From Undaria pinnatifida (taxonomy: Eukaryota; Sar; Phaeophyceae; Laminariales; Alariaceae), in assembly GCA_012845835.1 (NCBI GenBank), contig JABAKD010000029.1, positions 10,108,338-10,172,337 of the forward strand: a stretch of 64,000 nucleotides of DNA, read 5' to 3'. This document shows, one piece after another, positions 1 through 12,042 of the stretch. Every line of letters begins with the position of its first letter. The stretch's first letter is position 1. The notes under the pieces were generated by a model, which saw nothing but the letters and a program-made list of their open reading frames with translations, ran no database searches and was not told the origin of the DNA. The position numbers and the translations under genes are program-made.

Positions 1-57
1 GCAAGAAGAGAGCAAGAAGAGAGCAAGAAGAGAGCAAGAAGAGAGCAAGAAGAGGGA
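1..57. repeat. 11-bp tandem repeat (GCAAGAAGAGA)n
   Basis: About five head-to-tail copies of GCAAGAAGAGA, cut by the left edge of the window, so the array may be longer. The last copy degrades into GCAAGAAGAGGGAGCG. No gene is associated with it. Confidence 0.85.
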
Positions 58-157
58 GCGGGTAAAAAGAAAAAGGTATGCAATACGAGGTTCACGTTTG
101 TTTGTTTTATTTTTCCTTCCGACGTATTCTTCCATTATCATTCCAGGGTGACTGGAG

Positions 158-266
158 CCTGTCCTGTCCTGTCCTGTCCTGTCCTGTCCTGTCCTGTCCT
201 GTCCTGTCCTGTCCTGTCCTGTCCTGTCCTGTCCTGTCCTGTCCTGTCCTGTCCTGTCCTGTCCTG
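158..266. repeat. GTCCT pentanucleotide microsatellite
   Basis: About 21 perfect GTCCT units. They make all three frames of each strand look open (Ser-Cys-Pro-Val or Asp-Arg-Thr-Gly repeats), so the apparent ORFs here are artefacts. The flanks (GTGACTGGAGCCTGTC before, GACCACGGGCTTGATT after) match 50662-50702, where the same sequence carries no expansion. Confidence 0.95.
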
Positions 267-535
267 CGACCACGGGCTTGATTGCGCGAGTTTACGTGAG
301 AACAACAACGGCGACGGGGCACTGTACATGTAAGTAAATCTGTCTCTGCAGCACAGACACATTTTTCCGTGTCGTGTTTATCTGTTCAGTCAGGGTGTGA
401 GACTCAGGCGCTCGGGATCACCGTTTCTGGAAGGCGAATGCTGCTCCTTCTTGGTGGTGCACCAAGGCTGCAACGAGAATGATAAATATAATTAATTATG
501 CGATATAATATAGACTAATGTTATTCTAAAAAACA

Positions 536-695
536 AAAATAAACTCCATCCAGCTGTGAGATCGAATATTTCGTCGAAACTCGTCTTTGCAAGCTGTGTG
601 TGATACTCCGATCCCGCGTATGACGGGGTGTGTGTCTTCATTAAGGATTTAAGTCGGCGACTCCCCTTGCAACTACAGTGTAATGTTATATATTA
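536..695 (+). repeat. Dispersed repeat family A, partial copy
   Basis: Starts with the family hallmark CCAGCTGTGAGATCGA and continues through TTTGCAAGCTGTGTGTGATACT and GGCGACTCCCCTTGCAACTA. It is truncated before the middle of the core. The family has at least eleven copies in this window, on both strands, with no coding capacity. Confidence 0.85.
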
Positions 696-779
696 TAGTT
701 TAACAGAGATAGATGCGGACCAACAAAACGTACGACGTACTGCTTATGTATATACTAACAACCATATGTGACCTAAACC

Positions 780-1555
780 TCTTGAAAACCCATTCCCGCC
801 CCCCCCCCCCCCCTTCCTCTTTTTTCCTCCGATTTTTTTCCTCGCTTTCTCTTGCTCAAACGCCCCATCTAATATCGAAATCCGCCAGAGTACAAAAACG
901 ACTCCACGCCATGGATATCACCTCATTATCTTTTTCGAGCCATCCATGCCGCTGTTGCAATTCCCCCCCCCCCCCCCCCCCCCCCCCAACGCCTCCTCCT
1001 TCCCTACCACCCGCACCATCGCCTAGACCTAGCACCACGGGTATAGCAAACCCCTACATCTATGCGACCTAAAGCCCTCCCCCCCCCCGCCCCCCGCCCC
1101 CCCCCGCCACATTCTTCCCCCCCTCCCCCACAGGAAGGATTTATATAGTTTCCACGCACAAATTGACTTGTCCCACCCGTCCCCTTCCCCCCCCTCCCGC
1201 CCCCCTTTTGATCAAAATCAGGCCCCCACGTCCTTGAAAACTCCGCCCTCCCCTCACCGGATATTCGATTTACAAGATTCACTTGATAAACTGATGTATT
1301 TCCTTCCACAGCTAGCTGTCAGATTTCGTCCAAATCAGAAACGGGTTTTATAGCTTCCGCGCACAGACTGCCTAACATCACCCTGTTGACCCTGATAGCT
1401 ACACTGTAGTTGCAAGGGGAGTCGCCGACCTATATCCTTAACGAGGACACACAACCCGTAAAACGCGCGATTGGAGTATCACACACAGCTTGCAAAGATG
1501 AGTTTCGACAAAACATTCGATCTCACAGCTGGAGTGTATTTTAATTTTGATAAAT
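780..1555 (-). repeat. Dispersed repeat family A, long copy with C-rich module
   Basis: A reverse-oriented long copy. Poly-C-rich segments (785-1210) separate recognisable blocks such as GCCATCCATGCCGCTGTTGC and CCTAGCACCACGGGTATAGC. The conserved core (1220-1550) follows and ends in CTCACAGCTGGAGTGTATTTT. Pro-rich ORFs across the C tracts are shadows of the composition. Confidence 0.85.
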
Positions 1556-1574
1556 AATACAAAAGTTTAAAGGG

Positions 1575-1800
1575 CACTTCATTCAGCTGTGAGCTCGACC
1601 AAAAATGGTTTATTGACCAAACCTCAGCTCTCAAGCTGCGTGTGATACTTCGATCGCGCGTGTTACGGAGTGTATGTACCCACGTGAAGGATACAGGTCG
1701 GTGACTCCCCTGCTTATGCCAGGGTCAAGAGGACTAAGACATTCAACATTGTTCTGCGCACGGAAACTGTATAACCCGCATTGAGGGGGACAAAACCAGA
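1575..1800 (+). repeat. Dispersed repeat family A, diverged copy
   Basis: Shares blocks in the same order as the other copies (CAGCTGTGAG, GTGTGATACTTCGATCGCGCG, GGTCGGTGACTCCCC, GAGGGGGACAAAA) but with many substitutions, so it looks older than its neighbours. Confidence 0.65.
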
Positions 1801-2205
1801 CATCTGTAGAATGCAGTATGCATGAAACAGTAAGTAAGTGTTAAAGTGTGAGTTATCTTTTTTTGTGGATAACTCAGGTGTTGAGGGCACAGGCTGGCTC
1901 GCAAAGACGGGAGTCACCAAATACGAAGAAAGAAGTACTAAGTATGAAACAAGTATTAAAGTGCTGAAGGGTGCGCTAGCTAGCGTTGGGCTGCGAAAGC
2001 AGCTGAGTTAAATCGACACACGACGCGCATGAAAATACGTGGAAGTGTGGTGAGCTAAAGCTTTATTTTTCCCCATCCGCCGGAGGATGAAAAAAAAAAA
2101 GAAAAAAAAAATTAAAGTAAGTGCTGAAAAGAAGCAAGGAAAGTGCAGTCCCATTCAGGGGCTTTTCCCACTCCCTCACATCGTGACCCTAATTATGGGA
2201 TTAGG

Positions 2206-2206
<1 letters not shown>

Positions 2207-2270
<64 letters not shown>
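2207..2270. repeat. GTT trinucleotide microsatellite
   Basis: About 21 GTT units, followed by a degenerate GTT/ATT stretch to about 2310. It produces spurious poly-Leu and poly-Val ORFs. An A-rich tract (2088-2115) lies upstream. The array abuts the poly-T end of the reverse SINE that follows. Confidence 0.95.
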
Positions 2271-2310
2271 CGTTATTATTACTATTGTTATGTTTATTTT
2301 TATTACTTTT

Positions 2311-2612
2311 CTTTTTTTTCGCACCCTTCTATTTTCTAGCGTCTGGACAAGTCGTGGTCACAGATGTCGTTCCTTCTTCCCCCCCGGTTCTTGCCTTTAA
2401 TTTTTATCGCGCTTAGGGTTCAGCAATATCACTGCTCGTCGATATTTTATCGAGTTGCTAACGCACGCACTCGCGTTTATTCCCCAAGTTGCTTTGTGCG
2501 CAAGAAAAAGTCCCCACGAATTTATACGAGTATGCACGCGGGGGGATTCGAACTCACGGAACTGACCAATCCCAGGCTCGAGGATAACCTGATACGCCAC
2601 CGGGGCGACCGG
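2311..2612 (-). mobile_element. tRNA-headed SINE, reverse copy
   Basis: About 300 bp, read on the minus strand. It begins with a tRNA-like head: an A-box-like TGGCGTATCAGG and a B-box-like GAGTTCGAATCCCCC. A unique body follows (ATGCGCGATAAAAATTAAAG, GACCACGACTTGTCCAGA), ending in an A-rich tail (poly-T on the plus strand at 2311-2319). Three more full-length copies lie at 33201, 51806 and 54639. A pol-III-transcribed, LINE-mobilised SINE is the natural reading. No autonomous partner is proven here. Confidence 0.8.
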
Positions 2613-3244
2613 CTTTATTATATCCGTTCGGAAAACCATAGGTTCCCCCGCATTTCCGAAGATGCTACACCAAAATACCACACAGCAGTAAATCAGATTT
2701 GTGCACGGGCATAAACCAACAAGCATTTATTTGCAGTGGGCTACTTGGGTCTACCTGGTTCGTACGCAAGTTCCTGTATATGTTGCAGGCCAGCGGAGGT
2801 CCAGCCCAGGCCTGATGCTCTGATTTTTTGCTGTCGAGTCATGATGGAACACGCGGTGGACGTCGATCGCTACTGCTCCGAAGTGATCTCTTTTCTGCTC
2901 TTGATGTAATGCGAAGGCACACTCACAAACCTGTATTGGTCGATTGAAGACCGACGAGTGAGATCTGGCGGTCTGCATCATCAGGCGTCGGGCGGTGCAT
3001 ACGTACTTGATCCTAAAGCTCTTCGAATACACACTACCAGGGAATTCACAAACTAAAGCGTGGATCCATGAAACGGCAGATCCCTGCACTCTCTACAGAT
3101 CAGATACTATTGCTTGAAGAAAACGACGAAAAAAAACTGTACGTGGAGCGAAGAGTGTTGGTATACTAACAGTAAGTAGTACATGCCAGGACGAAACTGA
3201 TAGCCGGCGGCAGGGCGTTTTCTTCTCGAAGCTTCTACGTATTA
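2613..3244. other. Intergenic sequence, no feature recognised
   Basis: Unique-looking sequence between the SINE and the next family A copy. The ORFs are short and overlap on both strands. Nothing resembling an exon with splice sites was found. Confidence 0.5.
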
Positions 3245-4075
3245 CCGATGTTATAAAAGTAAGAAAATACACTCCAGCTGTGCGATCGAACATTTTGTCG
3301 AAACTCATCTTTGCAAGCTAGCTGTGTGTGATACTCCGATCGCGCGTATTACGGGTTGTGTGTCCTCGTTAAGGATATAGGTCGGCGACTCGGCTCCCTT
3401 GCAACCACAGTGTAGCTATCAGGGTCAACAGGGTGATGTTAGGCAGTCTGTGCACAGAAACTATAAACCCGTTTCTGAGGGGGACAAAATCTGACAGCTG
3501 TAACAGTTGTTGGAGGAAATGCATCAGTTTATCAAGTGAATCCTGTAAGTCGAATAATCGATGAGGGGAGGGCGGAGTTTTGAAGGACGTGGGGGCCTGA
3601 TTTTGATCGAAAGGGGGCGGGGGGCGGGGGGCGAGGGCGGGGAGCTCAATTTGTGCGTAGAAACTATAAATCCTTCAAGGGAATAAATCTGACGGGTTTT
3701 GGAAAACGTTAATGGAGGTGGGGAGGTTGGGGGTGGGAAAGGGGTGGGGAAGGTACGGGGGGGGTGGGGAGAGGGCTGTAGGTCGCATGTTTGTAGTGTT
3801 TGCTATACGCGTGGTGCTAGGTCTACGCGATGGTGCGGGTGGTGGGGAAGGAGGGGAAGTTGGAGGCGGGGGCGGGTGGGAATTGCGGCAGCGGCATGGA
3901 TGGCTCTAAAAAGATAGTGGGGTGACATCCAGGGCGTGGAAGTGTTTATTACCCGGGAGGATCTCGATATTAGGTGGGGCGTTTGAGCGAGAGAGCGAGG
4001 AAAAAAAAAAAAAAAAAGAGAAAGGGGTGTGGGGGGGGGGAGGTTTTGAAGAGGTTTATTTAGGTCACATACAAT
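3245..4075 (+). repeat. Dispersed repeat family A, long copy with G-rich module
   Basis: Forward copy. The AT-rich start ATAAAAGTAAGAAAATACAC leads into the conserved core (3275-3600). A G-rich module (3605-3910) follows, with the blocks CTAGGTCTACGCGATGGTGC and CGGCATGGATGGCTCTAAAA. The 3' part is GGTGGGGCGTTTGAGCGAGA, poly-A (4001-4016) and AGGTTTATTTAGGTCACATA. It runs straight into another copy, so two elements are in tandem or nested. Confidence 0.85.
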
Positions 4076-4640
4076 ATTAAAATACACTCCAGCTATGAGA
4101 TCAAGGATTTGGTCGAAATTCATCTTTGTAACATTGTGTGTGATACTCTGATCGCGCGTATTAATCATACATGTAGGGGCTTGCTATACCCGCGGTGCTA
4201 GGTCTATCTAGGCGATCGTGCGGGTGGTGGGGAAGGAGGGGGCGTTGGAGGGGGGGGAGGGGCGGGATGAATGAAAACTACGTCATGGATGGCTAGAAAT
4301 ATATTGACGTGATATCAATTGCGTAGAAGTGTTTATTACTCTGGCCGATTTCGATCGTAAGTGGGACGTTTGAACGAATTGGGCGTGGGAACAAAAGGGG
4401 GGGGGGGGGGAGGAGGGCAATGAGTTGGAGCTACAGCATGGATAGCTAGAAGGATAATGAGATGATATCAGCTGGCTGGTAGAGTTTACTACTCTGGTAG
4501 ATTTTGTTTTTAGGTGGGACGTTTGAACGAGAGGAATCGAAGGGGGGGGGGGGGCGCGGGCGGGACGGGACATTTCAATATGTGCGCAGAAACTATAAAC
4601 CCTTAAAGGGGACGAATCTGACGGTTGTAGCAAGAAGAAA
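4076..4640 (+). repeat. Dispersed repeat family A, shortened core plus G-rich module
   Basis: Begins AATACACTCCAGCTATGAG, loses the middle of the core after about 80 bp, and jumps to the G-rich module (TGCTAGGTCTA, GCATGGATAGCTAGAAGGAT, repeated twice). It ends near AACTATAAACCCTTAAAGGG. The internally repeated G-rich block shows that the module itself has been duplicated. Confidence 0.75.
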
Positions 4641-7600
4641 TCCCTTTGTATCACCTGCCTGGGAATGTAATATTATAGTGGATCCAGCCATAAAGACCGA
4701 GCATCTTAATACAGCCATAACTTCTTTCTGAGTTACTATTATACATTCATAATATCCTTGCAGCGTCGTGAATTTTTGTGATGCCATCGACAAAGGCCAC
4801 GAGAAGTCTTAGAGTTGTTCAGAGCTTAGGCCACTGTTTATGATCGCTACAAGATTCGCCTGAACCAGAAGATCTGTGTATATACACTGCATGTATGTGG
4901 AGACAAATGTTGGTTCTGACAATTAGCAAGATTGGAAAATCCACGGAATAGGCGTGTTTCGTCCCGATCTCAGGCTGAGATCGGGACAAGGGGTCTCTTC
5001 TCCAGATAGATGTTGTGTCGAGGTTAGGCCGCAAAATTGACCCCGCGCACACACACGTACAGATAGTACAGCAGCAATTCGCGAAAATGCGGCAGCCCCC
5101 TGGGCATTTTGCCGAGCAGCTGCCGTTTGACCCTCGCGCACCTCTATCACCATGGTCTGTAGCGTGTTTTAGCACTGCGGCGCGTTTGCGTGTGTTTCGA
5201 GTTTTCGGGATCGTACAACCACCCCTCTGAAAAATGCCAACGGATATATTGAACATTGCTGTTAGCTTCTTCTGCACATCTAGACTCGTTTTTACCATAC
5301 ACACTGTTTGGGAATCTTACGTCGGCATCAGGTAATCTCGATCTTTACGCGGCGAAACGAATGTGAGGAACATCTGTGACCTGGATCGGGGTACCATAAA
5401 CAATGGCCTTATTTCGGTTGGTGGAGCCGTTGTTCGAACTCCGACTGTTCGTCCTTGTTTATTCGCTAGCATTGACAACTTTTGACTTGGTTTTATAACG
5501 AAAACTCGAACACGAACATCGTCGGGTCGAAACGAACTGGTGTCTGGCCAGAACTACATCTGAACACCCACGCTCGATAAGTAGCGTTTGTCCAGGGCAC
5601 CACAAAAATGCTCAACATGGACCAAACAAAGTATTAAGAATTGACCATGAAGTTTGATGATTTGGGCAAAAATGAAAAAATAATTACCAGGTAAGTAAGT
5701 GTTTTTATTTGTGATGTGGATCGAAATCGAAAAAATGCGCAGAGTGATTTTTGCACGCTGGCACCACTTTGTCCGGGGTGGAAATATAAATACAGTCTAT
5801 AGTCTAGTCTATACACAATTGATAGGCCCGATACGTAGCTTTCCGAATGTGTTCTTACTTTCTTTGGACTCGCCGTAGTTATCGAGATCTTGTAATCTTT
5901 GTCACGGGAAATGCCCCGTGGAGCAATGTTCAAATGGTGACCACAAACGCAATAATAGTCCGCAGTTGGAGTCCACAAATACATGAGGGCTCATTCGAAC
6001 GGCCTCGTGAAGGGCTTTCATACGTATACTTCAAATCAAGTTAATTCGGTGGTCCGCCCGAAATTTTAATCTACAGGCCCGATTTCAGGCTTACACAACT
6101 GTGCAGTGGTTAGTTGTTGAGTGGTGACAGCTCGTGTGACCTGGCCAACAGCCCCGATAGCCCTTTTCGCCGACTGGTCACACAGAAATTGCCAGCAAAA
6201 AAACGTGACATGAGCATTGCATGCTGACTCATTTATACGTAGGTACATGTTACATATTATATCTGCAAATACTATATAACTGATAGACTAAATATATCTG
6301 CAAACGACCGGACGGAGGTGAATCCCCAACAAGGGCAAGTAAGCCCAAGACAGGTTCATCGTGGCCCTTGCTGCTTGGCCTTCTCAGTCAGGCCTAGCCG
6401 CGACGGAGCTGCTTTCGTACCGGTAACAAACAGGCGGGTGGTCGCCTTATTCAGACGATTCCGGAGCCTAATAAAAATGTCCAAGCAACACCCCCTCTAC
6501 TTCTGTCCACACAACACCGCCTCATTCTCTTCGTAACACTGCAGCATCCCAATGTGAAATATTTCTGCGCCGGGGGCGATGTTAGCGTCATTGCGAAAGC
6601 ATGCCGGGGAAAGTAACTGCCCCTTATCACGTGCGCCGATCGTAGCGTGGAGATGTAATGCACGGCGTGTGGAGATGCATTCCATCTACCCACCAAGTCT
6701 AGCGGGGAGAGCATAAAAATAGATGGGAAATAAAAACCAGCTGGCGGAAAGTGCAAGTTTGCCCACCACCAGGAGCTCGGATCCTCTCATGCCGGTGCGA
6801 CGAAGGAAAACCGTCCCTGAGCGTTTCTCGTATGTATGAGGCTGACTATGCACACCAAAGCACAGTTTGTTGTTTTGTTTTTTACAGGTAGGTGCTGGAT
6901 CATGGCCTATACGCTTCCGGTCACGCGAGTTATTTTCAGCCTGGTCCCAATGGCAACAAAGACCAGGGCATGCAGCGGCATGCAGCGGCTAGGGAGTGCT
7001 AGCTTTGCGTGCTAGAGCACGGGATAGCGTCGAAGAAGAGCGGGGCGGTCCCGATGACGCAGAGCTTCACGGGGGTGGGTTCTGGATTCAACATCACTCC
7101 AGGCCAGGCTCCTGACTGGACCACTGAGGTCGCCGTCAAGAGTTCGACCTGCATAAAAGAACAGGAAACCATTATCGCAGCCCTGCGGCTTGTTGCACAC
7201 TGCAGTCTGGGTGACGAGATAGCAGAGTGTGTCGTTCTTTGTTTCGGCTTCGATTTGAAGCAGAGGGCACCAAGGAGGGATCACTCAGCAGGTCCTCTGG
7301 TGTCAGCAAAGTAGATGACGGGACTAAGATGGGGGGGGGCTCCGCCCCGGCTTTCAGACTTTTTCGGTGCCCTTCGGCGACCTGGAAAAAGAGCACGTGG
7401 AAGCGAGCGGCGTAACGACGTTCGAGCAATGTTAATTGGTGCACAGGTTGAAACACAATCAATCGCGGTCCTTACCCAGACGTCTGCCGAGAAGCAAGTG
7501 AGGTTAAAGCATTCATGGCCGAGCGTTAACTAGTTGCGCACCATGCGTTCGCACGTTGTTACCATTAGCCCGCAGAAAGTGTCTCAGTGTCGGGTATTCC

Positions 7601-8640
7601 TTTATGTACCCCACGAAGTAGTAGTAAGTGCTTTCGTGCCGATGCGCGGAACGACGCAGAAACTAGGACGGCTTTAATGCGCCATAAAAGAACGCCGGCG
7701 AAGTCCTTGTTTTATCATGTACTACTACTACTACTGTTGTATCGCTCCCCAGGGCCTCGCTCTATCGCAGATGGTCTTATTAAAACGTTGTTCAGCTGGC
7801 AGTCACATTTACTTGCGATCTTATGGATGCCATGGGCACACGTTAGAATCCTATTGCTGTCGAAGCTCCAACTGTTACAGGCAGTGCTCAGTAATAAATT
7901 CGTTTGCCGCGCGGTTAAATAGTACCTATCTATGATGTACGCATAGGCCGAGTCGCCTTCTGTAGGTACGGTACCTTTAGTCCATAATGCGTGCCGCCTT
8001 ATATAAATACTATTCGCGTATTGAGGCGGTACCGCTATGTCGCGATTCTACGCCGCCTGCCCCTACTGCTGTACTAGTAGACTATACTATATTAATAAGT
8101 CCTTCTTGCCACGGGACAACCATCGCTGTACCTGGTATTCCGCATATTCATCCATGGCAGGTACTCACAAACTGGATACCGCGCATGCCCCACTCGTGTT
8201 CGGTTCCACGTTTTGAAGGCCCCAAGCCAAATCCCAGAAAAGGTGCGCACATCCATCTATGATGTACGACCTATACACCCTATCACAAACACGAGAGGGC
8301 CGCACCGACCGCAAGACCACCACCAACTGCATCACCATCTCTCATTATTATTAGTGCAAGGTAAGTGCAAGGAAAGGGGAGCTGAATGAACCTCGATATC
8401 TACGACTGCTGTACTGCTCGATCTATTCTTTCGTCTGCAGGTAGTTTGTACCAATCAAGATGTGCCTTTCGATATTGTAATGCACCGGCCGGGGGGAAAG
8501 TGCAGGCAGAAAAAGTTTTTATCGGTTTACTACGCGAAGTAGTGTAAAATTAGTACCTCGAGGCTCGACGAGTATACCGCATTATATTATTAGACTAATA
8601 GATGTGTAGTCTATGTATGTACCCAAAGGCAGAATGCGCA
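4641..8640. other. Four-kb stretch without recognised genes
   Basis: Only short overlapping ORFs on both strands. There is a small direct duplication GCATGCAGCGG near 6968-6990 and a G-run followed by GGCTCCGCCCC near 7330-7350. I see no domain, no RNA gene and no repeat shared with the rest of the window. Confidence 0.5.
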
Positions 8641-8643
8641 TCA

Positions 8644-9081
8644 TCATCGTTCCTTCGCAACGGCAGCCGACCGCGACTTGACGTGCGGCGCCACATAACG
8701 TAGACCCCACAAGGGTGTGGAGGATGCATTGGGCTTCGTAAATATTTGCTCCGTTATTCGGTCCGACGAAAAAAAAGTGCTCGAAAGTATTCCCGGTGGG
8801 TTTTCAGTGCGTGCGTCGTTGAGCTTATTAGACGCCTTGCTTTTATAGGCTTCAACACCGTCGTTGTACGGGTACTCTACGATCATGCGTGCACTCAGCA
8901 TGTCGCGCCCTGTGGCATGGATCACGCGCGTTGATGCTGGAATCGTTGAGGTTGTGGCCCTGAACTTCTGCTGTTGCTCTATTTTTTCCAATTGGTTCGC
9001 AACGCCAATGCCGTTGATCCCCGATTTCGTGCGTAGAAGCAACGCGATAGTATACATATGCGGATCATACACAGCTTGCAA
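8644..9081 (-). CDS. Hypothetical protein, 145 aa
   Basis: A 145-residue minus-strand ORF starting at 9081. Its composition is protein-like: mixed charge, a segment around residues 25-75 containing QLEKIEQQQKF and VIHATGRDML, and a basic C-terminus. I do not recognise a family, and no transmembrane segment or signal peptide is evident. The ORF overlaps a family A fragment at its 5' end (9060-9081), so the true start may lie downstream of that repeat, or the ORF may be a chance event or an exon. Confidence 0.25.
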   Translation of the reverse strand: MQAVYDPHMYTIALLLRTKSGINGIGVANQLEKIEQQQKFRATTSTIPASTRVIHATGRDMLSARMIVEYPYNDGVEAYKSKASNKLNDARTENPPGILSSTFFSSDRITEQIFTKPNASSTPLWGLRYVAPHVKSRSAAVAKER

Positions 9082-9150
9082 CTACGAGTTTGGACAAAAT
9101 CTTCGATCTCACAGCTGGAGTGTATTTCTATTTTTATAATATATGCGGAC
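9060..9150 (-). repeat. Dispersed repeat family A, terminal fragment
   Basis: Only the last 90 bp of the family are present: CACAGCTTGCAACTACGAGT, TCGATCTCACAGCTGGAGTG and an AT-rich end TTTTTATAATATATG. That AT-rich end is shared with the copies at 26200 and 49965, so it probably marks the element boundary. Confidence 0.8.
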
Positions 9151-9701
9151 CAACAAAAGGTCCATAATATGGACGAACAGTCGACCTGGAACACCAACAA
9201 TGCCTGGTCCCAGGCCTGGTGCTTGAATGAGGGAAATAAATGGTATCCTCTAGGCCACAACATCGCACTGCGACCTCAGAGAACAACGCCTGGGCAAGCT
9301 TCTATGTATGGTAGCTCGCAACACCTTAGGGGTTATAGTATAACTGTAGGCGTATATTTTATTGCGCTACACTTGGAACTTAGATGTGGGCATTTAGTAT
9401 GTATTGTGTATATTAATAGCCCTACAGGCAGTTTTGTGTTGAATATGTTCATTGTACGACAACAAGGACCAACGTTGGTTTCCCAAACATAGACTATATC
9501 ATACCATCGAATATACATCATCAATGATATTTCAGATCTTTGCAGCGGATTAATTTTCCAGTATCGATGCAGATTCGTCGATTTCCGTAGGTCGGAAACG
9601 TGTGCTGCGATGCGGCAACTTAAGTTATTATCTGTCTATATGCACGATCACATCACTTTTTATGGTTAGACTAGATACATACCACCAAACGTACGACACT
9701 C

Positions 9702-10421
9702 TCACATATTATCTACTTGTACCTGGTTGGTGTACAACAGCAGTAGTCGTTGCAGCACAGCAGTAACATTAATAGTATTCATATCGCATGTACAAAAACA
9801 CTGCTTGGCAGTTCGAGGTTCGATTTCCTGTATCAACAGGCAACACTCCGAGTGGGGAGTCCTTACGTGAGTTCGCCACGACGCACACGTCGTTGTGCAA
9901 GCCCATGCCTTTGGGTTGGGCCCAACATTGTCGCCTCGAAGCCCCGTTAGCCCTATCAGGTATTCTGGTCGCACATACACATGTAAGGGCCAACAAGCGC
10001 TGATCGCAAGGCACACCGTGGTTTCGTTCAAGCATGCGCCGTGAGTCCGGCCCGAGGCAACCTTGAAAAATTGGATGGTAAGGCACCATGTAAGGCCAGC
10101 CTCGAGAACCTTTTCGCGGCTTAGACGTATTGTCATACCTGATATTCCCCTGCATACTGTGTTGTCGGGCATGTTGAATCTAAAATACAGGGAAATGGGA
10201 CTTTCACAATGCTCGATTCCTGCCCGAGACGTGAGCTGGAAGATTGTCGATTCCTTCAGGCAAACGGCACGTGGGCTGATCGGTGAGTGTGTCGCTTGGT
10301 GAACACGACCAGCTATTAAAATCATTAGTCTACCTGTGACGACGGCAAGAAGTTTCACCAGAACTGGCATATTGAAGACTCCTGTTTTGGGGACAATTTT
10401 ATACTCAGTATACAATTTCAT
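9702..10421 (-). CDS. Hypothetical ORF, 239 aa
   Basis: The longest ORF on the minus strand of the anonymous region, from ATG at 10421 to a stop at 9702. It begins MKLYTEYKIVPKTG and is rich in Cys and Thr. A moderately hydrophobic stretch sits near residues 18-40 (VLVKLLAVVTGRLMILIAG), a possible single membrane segment. I recognise no family. By a rough random-sequence estimate an ORF this long is unlikely but not impossible in 64 kb. Its high Cys and Trp content is not typical of the well-supported exons elsewhere, so a decayed element is an alternative. Confidence 0.3.
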   Translation of the reverse strand: MKLYTEYKIVPKTGVFNMPVLVKLLAVVTGRLMILIAGRVHQATHSPISPRAVCLKESTIFQLTSRAGIEHCESPISLYFRFNMPDNTVCRGISGMTIRLSREKVLEAGLTWCLTIQFFKVASGRTHGACLNETTVCLAISACWPLHVYVRPEYLIGLTGLRGDNVGPNPKAWACTTTCASWRTHVRTPHSECCLLIQEIEPRTAKQCFCTCDMNTINVTAVLQRLLLLYTNQVQVDNM

Positions 10422-10429
10422 TCAGGGCT

Positions 10430-11842
10430 TACATGTGATACTGTTGTAGCCTGTGCTTGTTGGAAGTGGCTGTGACGAACAGGGGTCATTGCGCTGTGAT
10501 TTTGGAAAGCTTTCGTCGAGACACACGATGCGGTAGAGGTGCATCGATGGTCGTCTGCTTCTGACGCTCCTCACTAGATGAGCTCTACTATAGTCTATAT
10601 ACCTGTGATACCTGTGACCCTGCCTGACCTTAATTAACCTTTTTTGACGCCGGTGTTTAGCGACAAAAAATAACACAACGATTGCGATGTTTTCAAGCGT
10701 CTCTTCTACCAGTAGCGCGAGCGCACGGCAGTACGGGTAGGATCACGCTGCGCGCCCGCCACGCAGGAGTCTTGAATTGTTGTCGTTCGGACAACAACTC
10801 TGTATCATCGCCGCAGTCAGCGGTGGCCAACGCTGTAGCCGTCAGTATCTCCCCGTCTTAAGTCTCCAAGGGGTTGAAACATGATTTTCAAGGAGAAACA
10901 CGAACTTTCAAACCGAAGGAAATACCATAGACTAGACTTATACCTGGTACCCTAGAGACCTACTACGGTAGCCCCCCCCAACTTTTCTCTAACGAAATCG
11001 GCGGTTTCAAAACCAGCTTCCGGTCGTATCTCTCTGAAATACGGTGTCCATCGACACCCCGATGTCATCGATCGATATACCTTTGCACACAAGAAAATGT
11101 AGAGATACTTCTGTTTCAATTAAGTATCCTTGACAGTCGAGCAGCCATGAAACGTTCGTTAAACAAAATCGCTGGTTTTGGGGGGGGGCTAGATATCGTA
11201 GAATCAGTCCATACTTATAATAGTAGATTGAAAGAACATCTTTGTTCGCAGATTACAAGCTTTATTTCAGCGAGAAACTGATGGTGTATCCCTACCTTGG
11301 CACGCATCGAACAGCCACAATGATATAGCGGGTGCTTGCCACAGCTGAGGAATTGCTCAAACCAAAAAACGCAGAGTCTGAAGTCGCTTTCTCGAATTTT
11401 GCTGGGTTTTCATGTCAAGCAACAACTACCAGCGATTAGGTTAGCCCCGAGCGCTGCGCATATATTATGTCAGAGTGGTCTATTTCGGTGACGCATCTGG
11501 CTCCCCAACTAACGAGACCTGGCAACGATTTGGTGTTTGGAGTATTCATGGCAACATATCTCGAAGCACCCGCCAAGATATAGCGCATTGTGCAGAATGA
11601 GGGACGCCTCGAGGCGAAGTACCGCCACGACCAGGCCGTGATATTCGACCCTACGTACGTATGCTCCCAGCAAGGCGGAGGACAGGTTTAATCTGTAATC
11701 GATATATAACCAATTCCCTCGTTTAAGCGTTTGCACACCGGAGCCCGGCGGCGTATCAATAGCAGGTGTGCGTCGTGCCTGCTGGGGTGTATTTTGTGGG
11801 TTTTCGGATGCCTGCTCCTACTCGTATTGACGTTTCCTTGCG
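10430..11842. other. Anonymous region left of the tyrosine-recombinase element
   Basis: No exon-like ORF and no repeat shared with the window. A C-run (10972) and a G-run (11180) each precede or follow similar AACTTTTCTC/GGTTTTGG contexts. Nothing further can be supported. Confidence 0.5.
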
Positions 11843-11999
11843 TAATCTGAAACCAGAAAAGAGGGGACGCCAGCAGGCGTCCCCTTTTCGGGAAAGCCTT
11901 CTGATGTTACTTGGAGAATGTACAGAGTGAGCCCACTCCGTGGCTGTCATCGATACCCGACACCAGCACGACAAGTACAAGGAGGTTAGAATAAAACAC
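11843..11999 (+). repeat. Split direct repeat A1 of the tyrosine-recombinase element
   Basis: 157 bp, matching A2 at 12949-13105 with a handful of differences. It carries a strong hairpin GGGGACGCC-AGCA-GGCGTCCCC followed by TTTT, conserved in A2 as a paired block with small changes. The element's open reading frame begins immediately after it (open from 11995). Confidence 0.85.
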
Positions 12000-12042
12000 A
12001 GAGGCTACAGAGTTTACGTCCGAAGGCAGAGATATATCCGAC

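Noticed and set aside
78-362. Overlapping ORFs on both strands across the GTCCT array
   Set aside because: A stop-free pentanucleotide repeat opens all frames. No unique protein sequence remains outside it.
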